Assembly: GCA_019787685.1 (NCBI GenBank)
Contig: JAHNUO010000006.1
Coordinates: 310,001 to 374,000 of the forward strand
Source of the DNA: Chiua virens
Lineage: Eukaryota; Basidiomycota; Agaricomycetes; Boletales; Boletaceae
DNA length: 64,000 nt
Reading direction: 5' to 3'
This document shows, in pieces, positions 12,445 to 24,243 of the stretch (its first letter is position 1; each line of letters starts with the position of its first letter). The notes beneath the pieces were generated by a model, which saw nothing but the letters and a program-made list of their open reading frames with translations, searched no databases and was not told the origin of the DNA. The position numbers were made by a program, and so were the translations under genes.

Positions 12445-14467
12445 ATGTCGACCGAGGCCACCACTCTACCAGACCTCTTCTCGTCCTACAACGCCATTCT
12501 GACAGAACCTCTCGAAAATGCATCGTACCTCAACGGACTACCTTCTCTTCCATTGTCCGACTTGCTGGCGACCCCGACAACACTCTCGACCCAATCACAC
12601 ACGCTAACCGCATCGTTGAACGCTTTAGCTCATACGTCGTATCCAACGATCCTCTCTCTGCATAACACTTCCTCCGCCCTCTTGGCTTCTCTCTCATCGC
12701 TCGACACCTCCCTCCATACCCTACTGAACACAGCTCTCCCTGCGCTCGACGATGTGGCACGCACGTTCCGCGAGAAGAACGGTCCTACCGTGATCGAGGA
12801 ACGGCAACGCACACGCGTCGTTCTCGAACAATACGACAAACTTCGTGATTTGCTCGACGTCCCCGTCCTAATGGACACCTGCGTCCGTAACGGGCTTTAC
12901 GCCGAAGCATTGGCATTAGCCGGACACGCCACCACGGCTCTCTCAGCTCTCTCTGCTACTGCGAGTGCTGTCCGATCGCAGCAGGGTGGCGGCGGCGGCG
13001 ACCCGCCTAATTCTGCCAGCGGGTCTGAGCAGGACGACGAACTGACGCTGTCACTTCCACTTCCCCTCGTAAGCGCGTTGCAAGCGGAGATTGCGTCCTC
13101 GTTGCACGCGATGCGGGTGCTTCTCCTGGGTACGCTGCATGAACCTGGACGGAAACTGCCCACGTTCTGGAAGGCCATTCAGTTTCTCCGCAGGATGCAA
13201 GTCATGCCCGAAAGCGAGCTCGCGCTCGCGTTTGTCAGCGCACGTATCGATTGCCTTCGGCACGTGTTGCAAGCACTCGAGCGGGATGCCGGTGTATCTG
13301 TCTCCGCTATCAGCAATGATCGGGACGCGGTCTCTATCGCAGGGAGCGACTCTAAAACGGCAGATCGCGAGAAAGAGATGGACAGGCGAGCGGAAGACGT
13401 TGCGAGATTTCTCAAAAAGTACATCGATGTTTGGCGTGAGGGGGCATATGACCTCGTTACGCAGTACACGACCATGTTTCTCGAGCGGTCGTCGTCACCA
13501 CACGGGTCCGCTGCATCGTCTCATCTGCCGATTACGGTCCCTCTTCCAGACCCTGTCATCAAGCACACGCTTCCAGTCACGTTGCTCGGCTTGCTGCTAC
13601 CAATCATCCAGACATATCTTGCACGCGCGTATCCACACCTTGCTCCGCTCGCAACTCAGCTCGCATACTGTAGTTCGGCCATGGCACGGATCGGAATGGT
13701 AATGTGTTATTCGTTATCGAGACAGCTCACGTCAAACCTCATTTTACTTTCCGTTTCATTAGGATTTCCGACTACTCCTATCTCCGCTCACCACACGCGC
13801 CGTTATCGATGGCTTTTCGCGCGACGTCCGCATTGGCGCAGAACGCGAATGGTCTGCCATGCTCGCCAAGCATACGCCGCCGCCCGCGTCTGCCAGCAAA
13901 CCCACTCCACCCAGCAAATGGCTTGTTTCATCAGCCCAGCCCCTCCCTGCACTCTCGTCCATCTCGCTCTCGACACCTGGCCAGTCCTCCTCCGCTACTG
14001 CCACACATACGCACACCCCACCCCAGATCTTGACCGCGTTCACCCCGCTTGCGGTGTCGCTGAACACCTACCTCCGCACTCTCAACCGGCTTCGCGCTCT
14101 TGTACCGGTGGACGCACTGGACGGCGTGCGCGATGCACTCGAAGTGGGTCTTGCGAAGAATGGGGAGGCGTTGTTGGCATATGCGCGTATGGGGGCGTGG
14201 CAGGAGGATAGTGGCGCCGGTACCAGCATAGGTGCAGGTCAGGCGGAGACGACGGTGATGCGAGCCGTTGGGACAGCCTATATCTACGTCTTCGTCCCCT
14301 TTCTGCGGCGGGCAGTCATCGAAGGTGTGTTTGGTGTCGCGTACGATGGGTATACGTCCGAGTCGAGTGCACCGAACGGTCACGGCAAGGGATCCGAGGG
14401 TGGGGCGAGCGCGTTGGGGAACGTGATCAGAGATTGGGAGAACTGGCTGGAGGCGCCGTCGTCCTAG
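12445..14467 (+). CDS. COG8: Conserved oligomeric Golgi complex subunit 8 (Dor1 family)
   Basis: COG8 belongs to lobe B of the COG tether, which guides retrograde vesicles to Golgi cisternae. Two exons are read: 12445-13698 and 13763-14467, joined in phase 0 by a 64-nt intron (GTAATG...TTAG), giving about 652 aa. The Dor1 region is visible from the start: SYNAILTEPLENASYLNGLP, then a long helix ending EERQRTRVVLEQYDKLRDLL. This is followed by DVPVLMDTCVRNGLYAEALA and FWKAIQFLRRMQVMPESELA. The second exon opens with DFRLLLSPLTTRAVIDGFSR and ends VIRDWENWLEAPSS. Low-complexity insertions (a GGGGGD run and a Pro/Ser/Thr-rich segment after the intron) are typical fungal additions. The start follows a short leader and matches the expected family length. 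Confidence 0.88.
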
Positions 14468-15354
14468 CGTTCTTGCAGGTGCTTATTTCGGCTCCGTCCG
14501 CGCGTTTGGCCTCGTCTCCGTGACGTCATCCCGACCCAAAACGATCTGGTAGCACTATGACTGAAATGGAATAGGTTTGCGTCTGCATGTTGGCGTCAGC
14601 CGCCCAGTACATGAGCCCGCGACTCACATCCGCACAGGCGCCATGACGAAATGATGGTTGCCAGTGATGGAATGCTCAGTGACCTTGCAAGGACACGGCG
14701 ACTATCCAGGAAAGAACATTTAAATTCGCTCGTCCACGTTTGTCCTCGAAGATGCAGGGCTCGACCAAGCATGAGTAGGATAAAAGCCAAGGTGCGATGT
14801 GCGGCCATCTTGGAGGATCTTCAAGGCCATTGGATCCGTTCGTAGTCCCATCCGTACCGTTGTCGTTAGGGTCCATGATACTGGTTCACGTGCTACGAGA
14901 GCGATGTCGAGTGACGCCGAGGCTCACAGAGGGGACTTAGCAGGGACCTGACTTGGCAGTGCCCGAGATAACTACTTACCATTCGGACGGGTAACTTAGG
15001 CAGTATCTTATCAGATGTTTGGCGCAGGGGGGATTAGTAGTTTTATGGTTTGACCAGTCTGTCTCGCCGACTTGAGCGTGTATGATCAAGCAGCTGGTGA
15101 CCGACCAACCATGCAACTCGAGGTTAGACTTTGACGAGTCCGAGTTCAACGTCTGCAAAGGAGACTTGGGACGCCGTGTTGGTCACGCGGTAATTCAATG
15201 CATCATTACGTGTCGTTGTCAATGTGTCATGTTCATCACAAGGTACGAAATAAGTACAATACAATACAACTCAGAGCCCCCTTTCTCCTATCGTGTTATC
15301 AATCGTTCTTCGTACTCAGTGTGAACTGAACCCGTACGCGCACACGTGGGAGAT
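14468..15354. other. Convergent intergenic region, nothing recognised
   Basis: This lies between the 3' ends of COG8 (plus) and the hexose transporter (minus), so it mainly holds two terminators. Short open frames exist on both strands, but none resembles a known protein. Confidence 0.4.
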
Positions 15355-17703
15355 CTAGGCTATCGTCACGTCTTCTGAACCCGAAACACGCTTCTCGTGC
15401 ACCTCCTGCACGTCGTGATGATGATAATGTTTCTCGCTTGGTTTCCATCCTGCCGAACGCCATGCGGGAACACCAGACCGGTACAACTCGTCGACCTGTG
15501 CACGGTGCGTGAGCAATGAAACAACACGAACACAGTATCCGCACCTCTTCCAACGTGATCCCCTTGGTCTCGGGGACGAGAAAGTAGACATACACGAACC
15601 CGACGAGAAGCATGCAAAAGAAGATGAGCATGATCAAAGGACCGATCCTGTCCACTGCAGTGAGCACACATGTCCGCAACACGGTCTCCAAGGACGTACT
15701 GAGCGACGATCCGTGGCGAGAAGAAGGAGAGCATAAAATTCCAGAACCAGTCTACAGCGGACCATGTCAGCTACATCGTACATCCACGGCAAATGTTGCC
15801 GACACCCACTCGTGGCAGTTCCAAACGCGATCGATTTTGGTCGCACGCGGAGTGGGAAGGACTCGCCGAGGTACACCCAGGGCGTCGGACCCCACGTCGT
15901 CCCGTAAATGAAGACTTGGAGGACGGCGAACGTGATGACAACTTTGCCGGCCGACTTGTTTTGCGGTGTCAATGCAGAGACGGGGGTTCCGGTCGCTGCG
16001 AGACCAAAGTGGCCAGCAAGCGCGACCTGGAGAGTGCACTTTGAGTGAGAAGGTGACGGATGGAACGTGGATGGAACGTACGATGATGGCGCAGATGGAT
16101 TGTAGCGATGCACCGAGGAGCAGCGACTAGGTGCATATGAGTGTCATTCTAGCAGGTTTTTATCGCTCGAACTGACCTTGCGACGACCCCAGACTTCAAT
16201 GAAGTATAGCGCTGGGAGCGTCCCTGCCACCGAAACTGCCCCCAAGATTGTCTGAATAACATAAGGCGAAAGGCTACCAGGAGTGAGCGACAAAGCTCTC
16301 GAGACAAGCGATTTTATTGGCCTACCCAGCACCAGCGCTCTCAAAGAATGTGTCCCCATAATAGTCTACCAAACAGGAAGAAAATGTTCAGACCCCACAG
16401 TCCGCAGTTCAAGGAAGGGAACGTACAATAAAAGTTCTGTCCGTTGAGTTGTTGTATGAATTGCAGCATCATTCCATTCATCGTACGGCGCCACATGGCA
16501 TTTCGCGAGGAAAAACATTCAAACCAGGTTGCCTTTCCGCCTTCGTTCTCAGCCTTGATAGCAAAGTCGAGCTCTTCGACGATCTCAACGACCAGTACAT
16601 CGTCTTCGAGAACGCCATTCAATTCCGCGATCACGCGTCTTGCCTCGTCACTTCTGCCAGTTCCAAGCAAGTGGCGGCTAAGAGACCCACGGTTAGAATA
16701 GATCTACGCAAGAAGGACGCATATAGGCTTACGGTGATTCTGGTAAAAAGAACATCCCGGAGAGTAGGAACAACCCCCAGACCATCTGAAGGCCAACTGG
16801 AATGCGCCATGAACCCGAATTGTCGAGGTACTGGCTTCCAAGTTCGAACAAATAGCTCAAGAAAATCCTATCAAATCGTCGTCAGTCTTGGATGGAGGTG
16901 TAAACCTCGGCGCGTACCCGGTGATGATTTGTACTTGGTATATTACTAAAATTGTTCCACGAATCGCTTTCGGCGCGGTCTCCCCGTTATACAGAGGGAC
17001 GATGGCTGTAAAGAACTCAGTCAATTTGCGATGACAACATAGCACGACACTGTACCTGATAGAGCGCCAACACCTAGACCAGCGATATAACGCCCAATGA
17101 CAAGTTGGGCCAGAGAATACGTCGTTCCTGTTTGAATGGCGACACCAGTAGTGAACACCGCAGACCAAAAAAGAATGGAGCCTCGACGTCCCAGCCTATC
17201 AGCTGTAAATGCTTGTAAGATAGCTCCACTATTCGCCAGGTAAGAATGGTTCATCAACGAGATAGGAAGAAGATTCTTACCAAAAAGTTCTGCAACGAAG
17301 ATTATTACCCAGTTCAGTCGAGGAGATAGCGTACTGACTCACCCTGCCGAAAGTAACGAGACGATAATTGACTGTCTTGAGCTAGAGAGGTATGCTTGGC
17401 CACTGGGATCTACTTGACCGAATCGGTTTATAAAATCTGGCATTATGAGACAACCCTACAGAACAACTCGAGGAGTGAAAGGATCCAAAGCCAGACTGTC
17501 GTACCGAAATGACACCCATGTCATATCCAAACAGGAATCCTGTCCAAGAGGTCCAATTCTATCCCACTCCCCGACAGCGAAAGCTTACCTCCTGTAAAGT
17601 CCATGAGCGTCGTTATCGTTATGAAAAGGTCATCACACTCACCGAACGCGATGAAGATGGCGAGTAAAATTGCCCTCTTGCTTGTCGGAACGTCTCCTGC
17701 CAT
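15355..17703 (-). CDS. Hexose transporter (MFS sugar porter family)
   Basis: This is a plasma-membrane sugar porter with many short introns. The start is ATG 17703 (MAGDVPTSKRAILLAIFIAFG). Later exons carry DRLGRRGSILFWSAVF and LAQLVIGRYIAGLGVGALS, then AIVPLYNGETAPKAIRGTIL. The cytosolic loop follows (ARRVIAELNGVLEDDVLVVE), and then MMLQFIQQLNGQNF, the family's sugar-binding QQLNGQN motif. The second half has ILGAVSVAGTLPALYFIEVW and WGPTPWVYLGESFPLRVRPK. The sequence LVPETKGITLEEV crosses the last intron into DELYRSGVPAWRSAGWKPSE. The tail includes HYHHHDVQEVHEKRV, an unusual His-rich cytosolic end. Substrate cannot be told from sequence alone; glucose or another hexose is the default for this motif set. 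Confidence 0.87.
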
Positions 17704-19118
17704 GACGTGCTCAAAACGTGTCTCGTGTCGAAGAGAAGGTTTGACGGGGAAACAGGGCACTCGGTATCACTTTGTGGATCCACTTAAATAATATGAACTT
17801 GGTTGGGTTCTTGAAACATCAGATGACTTTGCACTGTGTGACACGGGCCGGGAACATATGGAAATAGGGCGCACCTCTGAAAAAAAAAAAGCCTTCTGTG
17901 GAGATAAGGATGCACACCAACGGCGAAAACCGTGGTCAAGCCGAGAAATAACGGTAGCGGACCTTCGGATTATCCCTGACGCCAGTGTTTGAGAGAAGCT
18001 GGCGGTGATATAATGAATGAGATGAATGGATCCGAGCTCATAGTAGAGTCAGATAGATGGAGGTTCGAGAAGAGGCTATTCTGGGATATGTCCCAGATCG
18101 TTTGAGAAAGGGGTACAGTCTGATGTAGAGATGGAGTCCCGTGCGCTCGGCAAGGTGGAGCTTTTGTTTCCAATGGGTCATGAGGGTTGGGTGAAGTGAA
18201 CAAAGTACCGACCATGTATGACGTGACCTTGCGATGTGGGAGCGACCTAAGATGCCCCATGGGGTATCCTAAACATAGGGCATCTGAGCTAGGTTGACCC
18301 TCTACTTGTAGCCTCGTGTCAAGGGGCTCCGAACACGACCTTTTAACGTTTGGTTACAGTAGCAGACGTGTCGGTCGGGATCAGAGGCCCTTATCGTTGT
18401 TTCACTTGCATTGTGCAAAAGTACTGATGAGTCCTTGGTACAAGCTCAAAATAAACCTGATCGTCGCTCACAGTGAAGTCGAACATCTTTGGCAGTAATA
18501 AATGGCACTTGGGTTCCTCGTGCATTGCTCAAGCTAAGTCGAATGAGTCATAACTTACACACTTAGAATAACCCAAGGTGTTCCTAATATCATCGAAGAA
18601 CTCCTACAAGAGCCAATCACTCGGAGTTTCAAGTGACGTGATGGCATTGATCGTAGTTACAACGTTGCACTGTAGACAGTCTACACCTGAAACCTCCCGC
18701 GTGAACAGCACATTTTAAAGCTAAACCAGGATGTGCTGCAAGATATAATAAACTAACGACACGGAAAAATTGAGCGAGTGAAAAGATCGTGTGCTCGTAA
18801 CTGACTGCCCAGTGATCGCGGGTACCACGCAAATCAATCGGGCAGATAAAGATACCGTCCATGGTAGCAACACAACGTGGTATGTCAAGATTGTCAAGCA
18901 AAAGTCTGAAGGGTAAAAGGTCATGCTCAAATGTGGGTAGCGAGAGCGGATTATACCACGAAAGTGGGGCCATATAAAAAGAGTGCGACATAAGAGCGAG
19001 GAACATAATCTACCTTGTACGTATGTGTGCGGTGTCCAATGCAAGTCCAAAATGTCTGTGAAAACCCCAAGATGGTCGAATCCACGATTGCACGCCTAAA
19101 GATGAAGGAAGGAGATGC
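17704..19118. other. Intergenic region, no supported gene
   Basis: Upstream of the hexose transporter and downstream of the DUF7137-like gene. A short oligo-A run at 17880-17891 is present. Minus-strand frames at 18-19 kb have no recognisable domains or plausible splicing. Confidence 0.4.
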
Positions 19119-19906
19119 CTAGTCCCAGACTCTGCGTAGCGTGGTGAACCCTGAGAGGAAAATCACAAGCAAGGTGGTGAGGAGAGCGATGGACGCGGGA
19201 TGAGCTTTGAATTGTTCGAGTGCACCACCACACCCGGCGCACTGCCAACCTAGGAATAGAATAAATGGACCGTGTGGGAAGGTAAAGATGAAAATAACGT
19301 ACCACTTGCGAGAGGCGTATACGGCTGAGGGGTATACAGAGCAAACTGGAGCTGGCTGTTTGGTTCGAGGTAACCGGGAGTTGGAATTCCACTAGGTCCA
19401 CCTTGAGCGAAAACGAGCAAGGTATAGGTTGCTTGTGCGAGAGGTAAACTGGGATTGGCGGTCTGGTAACCATACGGATACCATACGACACTCTGGGCGT
19501 CACCGGCTATGACGCCGTCTGTAGGGCCAACGGGGTATGTGTTTCCGTTTTCGCAGGCAGCAGAGACGGTGATGGCGGAGGGGGTGTAGGCGAGGTAGCT
19601 AAAGTTCCAGCCAAAGGTGACATATTCACCTGCAGCAATCTTGTAGAAGGACGAAGACTGAAGGGGGGGTTGGGTGAAGACGATTTCTCCAGGGTTTCCG
19701 TTGGCAGGGATGGTAGTCGTGGGGTGGCTTGCGCTTGCGTTGTAGCCTGGGCCACCTGTTATACCGATGGGAGGGGCAGAAGTTGTCACCCCGGAGGCGG
19801 TTCCACTGGCAGCAGTGGTGGCACCCGAGACAGAAGAGCCCGAGTTTGTTGCAGAAGCTGCGGAGGTGGAAGAGGAACTTTGTTGTTGCCTGTGTTGTAG
19901 GGCCAT
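19119..19906 (-). CDS. DUF7137-like fungal protein with a C-terminal membrane anchor
   Basis: The first exon starts at ATG 19906 with a Gln/Ser/Thr/Ala-rich low-complexity N-terminus, then the conserved core: GEIVFTQPPLQSSSFYKIAA, GEYVTFGWNFSYLAYTPSAI, AGDAQSVVWYPYGYQ and LAQATYTLLVFAQGGPSGIP. A single intron (GTACGT...CCTAG, about 19300-19257) joins in phase 1 to WQCAGCGGALEQFKAHP. A hydrophobic segment of about 20 residues (SIALLTTLLVIFLSGFTTL) and a short RRVWD tail follow. The core resembles fungal DUF7137 proteins, whose role is unknown. A secretory signal is expected in such proteins but is not visible after this ATG. The frame stays open upstream to about 20020, so a first exon with the signal peptide may be missing. 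Confidence 0.7.
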
Positions 19907-20077
19907 TTGGAGGGTTGAGGGAGAGTGGGATGGCGGGAGAGAAGTGTGTGTGGTGGAAACGGCGCTCGGCTGACAAGCCTCACACGGACTTGCTGGCCGC
20001 CAACTTTTTTTGGATCAACACTAGTCTTCGGATAGATCCGATACTACACTTTTCACTACGTATGTATCATACAACTC

Positions 20078-21464
20078 CTACTTGGGATCCGTGTCGTTCA
20101 CAGTCGCATACAATTCTTTGGCGATACGAAGTTGCCCTTGTCTCCCCGTCTCATTGGGAAGATCGGGAAGGCCTCGAATGATGAGGTACTTGCGACCCGT
20201 CAGAATTTCGGGCGTGACCTTGAATGGATCCACGTCGGCGCTTGCTGCGTTCACGACGGCATGCGAGCCAGTCGCGATACCGCCCGCCTCTTGGGCAATC
20301 ACGATCCCAGCCTGCAGTAACTCACATCAGCATCACACCAGGCAAAATCACCTCGCCACGCACGCATACATCCCACGGCCTAGTCAGGTCACCGGTCACC
20401 GGTCATGCATCAGTACCAACCACCACGTTCAACCGGTAGAACGTGCTTACCAGCATCCAATTTCCCTATTTTGCCGACCTCAGTACTATAGACGGACGAC
20501 CGAAACAAACAGCCTCACCAATACATGTCCAGTGCACCTTGTGCCACCATCGAAATGTTGAGCGCAGCGGACCCCATCGAACGAAGCGACTGCGCCATCC
20601 GTCCACCCGGGATCGAATTACCATCTCCTGCAAGCTTTAGGAACGAACCAGCCTTGTCGTGGATCATGGGTGCTGCACGGTCAGAGCCCCACTCGACGGC
20701 TATAGGAAAACAGGTGGTCAGGGGGGGAAGCGATGGTGAGGCTTGCGAGACACACCGATTTGTGCCTTGGAAAGCGAGGGGAGCGGTTTTGGCAGTGCGA
20801 GTGGGAGTTTTTGGGGTTGACCGTTGCCTCGGGTAAGGTACGATCCCTGGCCTTCGATGCCCGTGTACTGCGACGATCAACCTCAATTCCTGATACGATG
20901 GATTCGGGAGCCTCACTAGATATTCGAGAAAGGGGCCGTATACAACGCCAAGAACAGGTACGTTTTTGGTAGATCAGACCGAGGGAAATGCAACAAAAGG
21001 GAAAGCCGTGAACAAAGTTGGTGGTGCCATCTGTGAATGCATTGATGCCGCGAGGTGGGGTGAGCGACGGATCAGATCATGCATCATCCAGTGAGGCGAG
21101 CCACCAACCAATGGGGTCCACGCAAAACGTCGGCTCATCGGTCAAGTCGGGACGCGTCCCAGTAGAATAAGACTCCTCGCCGATGCTAGACACGCCATCA
21201 AGCCTCCAGATGTCAACGATCACGAGAAAAGAAGACACACAACTTGAAAGTGGGATAGGCTTTCTTGATTTCGCTCATAACCAGGTTCTCGACGGCGACA
21301 TCATACTCGGTCACCAGATCGACCGAATTCTTTTTCTCGTTGACATCAGAGGCGGACTGGATCGCCTGAGATCCTTCCAGGATGAGGGTGCCCGCAGTAC
21401 GTGCGAGATTGACAGTGAAGGCGAGGATCGAGCGCAGGTCAGCGGGTCCTAGAGTTATCGACAT
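20078..21464 (-). CDS. Inositol-1-monophosphatase, tandem copy A (apparent frameshift)
   Basis: The Mg2+-dependent enzyme hydrolyses myo-inositol monophosphates in inositol recycling and synthesis. The start is ATG 21464 (MSITLGPADLRSILAF). Motifs in order: LVTEYDVAVENLV, IGEESYSTGTR (metal-binding Glu), [17 protein letters not shown] (split by a phase-1 intron) and WEIGCWPWDVC. The last is built from two micro-exons at 20465-20451 (15 nt) and 20379-20364 (16 nt). The final exon is AGIVIAQEAGG...NDTDPK. At about 20953-20962 a run of five T (plus strand), where copy B has four, shifts the frame. After it, PVLGVVYGPFLEYL continues correctly. This looks like a single-base insertion, either a real inactivating change or an assembly error. 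All other splice sites and motifs are intact, so the copy is otherwise well preserved. Confidence 0.85.
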
Positions 21465-21704
21465 GGTGGATGTTGAGAGAGGATGTAACCAATCGAACGC
21501 CTCGGACGATGTCAAACATATCATCGATCCACTGCATATCATTTTTATCAAGCCCCACACTCGTCCGCAGTGTGTCCGCTCTGGCACTCGTGCCGTATCA
21601 CGAACGTGCGAGCTGAGTCCAGAAAACTCAGTATCGACCGCGTTCGTGTTCTCCAGGAAATGATATCGATAATCTAGCCATCTAAATCCATCCACGTTTC
21701 CCAT

Positions 21705-23091
21705 TTAGCCCCGCAACATCGAGGTCGTTTTCCCAACCGTCTCGTAGAACTCGTTGGCGAGACGTAATCGTGCTTCCCCGGGAGTCTCTCCTTGGGTTGC
21801 AGCAATTCCTCTGAAAACTAAGAATTCACGGCCCATTAAGACGTCCGGGGTCATCGTGAACGAGTCTGCGGGCGAGCCTCCCAATGCAAGGAGGGAACGG
21901 GATGTCACACTACCCCCTGCCTCTTGTATGATCAGGATAGCTGCCTGAAAATCATTGTAACTTAGTTGTTGCAAGCAGAGACGTATTGTAAACACTCACG
22001 CAGACATCCCACGGCCTAAGTACCACCTCGTCAGTCGACGGGCGAGAAAACCAACGGATGGCGCTCACCAACATCCAATCTCCCTATTTCACGTCTAAGC
22101 TCGCGCGGTGACATGGCAACATGCATGACTCACCAACAAACGTCGATGGCTCCCTGGGCAACCAAGCAAAAGTTGAGCGCTCCACTTCCAGTCGTCCGAA
22201 TTCCCTGTACCATCTGCCCGCGCTCCACTGTAGCAGGGTCTGCTGCAAGGCGCATATATGCATCGCATTTTGACTCTATCACGGGTGTAGCCCGGTCAGA
22301 GCCCCATTCGATATCTAAGACCATCAGAAATTCAGAATGATGATGCTTTATCTGGTGAGTGTTGGACGTACCAATGAGTGCTTTAGATAGGGCAGGAAGT
22401 GGTTTAGGACGGGCCAGTGGCAGCTTCATTGGTTGGCCAGAACCTCGGGAGAGGTAGGACCCCCGACCTTCGATCGCTGTATACTGCAAAAAACATTAAT
22501 GTGGGCTAAGTAGTGCAAATAGACCATGATTCACGTACCAAGTAGCCCAAGAATGGGTTGTAGACGACACCCAAGACAGCGCGCTTTTGATAAATGAGAC
22601 CGAGAGAGATGCAGCAGAATGGGAATCCATGGACAAAGTTGGTGGTGCCGTCTAGAAACAGATGGTATGAACGAGTCAGACGCATGTTCGCCGGGTTTAC
22701 TGACCAATGGGGTCGACACAAAACGTTGGGTCGTCCGTCAACGCTGCACGTATACCGGAAGCGTACGACTCTTCCCCGATGCTGACATCCGATATCGAAC
22801 ACAGACGGTAGCGTCGTTCAAGTTGGATGGGCGATAAACGCCTTGAATTTCGAGACTGAGAACTCACAATTTGAAGCTCGGGTACGTCTTCTTGACCTCG
22901 GACATGACGAGGTTCTCGACGGCGGTATCGTACTCTGTCACCAGATCGGCAGAGTTCTTCTTCTCGTTAATGCAAGACGCGGATTGGATGGCCTGGGAGC
23001 CTTCCAGGATGATGGTCCCCGCGAGTCGCGCTAACTTGACCGTGAAGGTGAGAATCGAACGCAGTTCAGTGGGTCCCAGAGATGCAGCCAT
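21705..23091 (-). CDS. Inositol-1-monophosphatase, tandem copy B (intact)
   Basis: This paralogue lies 240 bp upstream of copy A on the same strand. From ATG 23091 it reads [20 protein letters not shown], then [20 protein letters not shown]. The phase-2 intron into [11 protein letters not shown] and [17 protein letters not shown] supply the metal-binding acids. Next come [18 protein letters not shown], an intron, [16 protein letters not shown] and [19 protein letters not shown]. The WEIGCWPWDVC core is encoded partly by micro-exons 22083-22069 (15 nt) and 22015-22000 (16 nt). The last exon holds [20 protein letters not shown] and ends [10 protein letters not shown]. No frame breaks were seen. 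Start-to-stop span is 1387 bp, the same as copy A, and intron positions correspond, indicating a recent tandem duplication. Its start lies 133 bp from that of the divergent proteasome alpha-5 gene. Confidence 0.92.
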
Positions 23092-23224
23092 GGGTCAAAA
23101 GTGACTAGTTGACATCGGTCTCGATCCCTACATGTGCGCAAAAGGAAGGTTGTTCCCATCACTACACCGCGACGCGCGTCGGTGGAGAGGCGTCATACCG
23201 TCTTGACTTCATCGCCAACATATC

Positions 23225-24243
23225 ATGTTCTTGACGCGCTCAGAGTACGGTAAGGCAACTCTACACTGTCTTCTCATCTTGATCACTTGACTACCTATCC
23301 AGATCGTGGTGTCAACACCTTCTCACCTGAAGGTCGATTATTCCAAGGTAAGTATACCAATCCTCAGGCTCTGATCCCACCACCGCTCGATCTTGACCAA
23401 ATATCATTCACCCAGTCGAATATGCCATCGAGGCTATCAAAGTAGGTCCCACACACCCCCATCCAACCCTGACCTAGACTCACAACCTCCCCAGCTCGGT
23501 TCGACCACCGTCGGCGTCTGCACCTCAGAAGGCGTCATCCTCGCCGTCGAAAAACGCGTCCAGTCCCCTCTCCTCGAATCCAGCTCCATCGAAAAAATCA
23601 TGGAAATCGACCACCACCTCGGCTGCGCCATGTCCGGCCTCACCGCCGACGCCCGTACCATGATCGACCACGCTCGTGTCACCGCACAAAACCACAACTT
23701 TACGTATGACGAACGGATCAAGGTCGAGAGCGCCACACAGGCGGTGTGTGATCTCGCGCTCAGGTTTGGGGAGAGTGTGCATGACGAGGAGGCAATGATG
23801 AGTCGGCCGTTTGGGGTTGCGTTGTTGATTGCGGGGATCGATGAGTTGGGACCGCAATTGTGCGTGTTTGGTTTGATGTGGCCTGTTTCTTTGTGTGGTG
23901 GTGTTCACCAGACATGCCTGCGTGCTAGGTACCATACGGACCCTTCGGGGACGTTCATGCGTTACGACGCAAAGGCAATCGGATCTGGCTCAGAGGCTGC
24001 ACAGAGCGAGCTTCAGGACAAGTGGTACAAGGTGATTGCTCCATGACACGATAGGCCTTTTGACTGACATCGCCGTAGCAAATGACCCTTTTGGAAGCTC
24101 AAAGGTTGACACTGCGGGTGTTGAAGCAGGTAATGGAGGAAAAGCTCGATCACCACAACGTCCAGCTCGCACAAGTAACTCCCGGAAAAGGCTTTGAGAT
24201 CTTAGACGAGGTCCAGCTGAAGGAAATCATTGATGTGATGTAA
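23225..24243 (+). CDS. PUP2: 20S proteasome subunit alpha-5
   Basis: This is a non-catalytic alpha-ring subunit of the 20S core particle. The gene has six exons, the first of only 25 nt (23225-23249, MFLTRSEY). The joined protein reads [20 protein letters not shown], the alpha-subunit signature, then [60 protein letters not shown] and [20 protein letters not shown]. An intron splits the Leu codon of [21 protein letters not shown]. The last exon gives [20 protein letters not shown] and ends LKEIIDVM at 24241-24243. The length (about 250 aa) matches the family. Intron phases are all confirmed by conserved sequence on both sides. Confidence 0.95.

Noticed and set aside
13091..13702. 203-codon plus-strand frame inside COG8
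   Set aside because: Out-of-frame shadow of COG8 exon 1.
17880..17891. Oligo-A run as a retrotransposon poly-A tail
   Set aside because: Too short, with no retroelement sequence upstream and no target duplication.
20515..20916. Minus-strand 133-codon frame as a separate gene
   Set aside because: It is an exon plus intron of phosphatase copy A read through without splicing.
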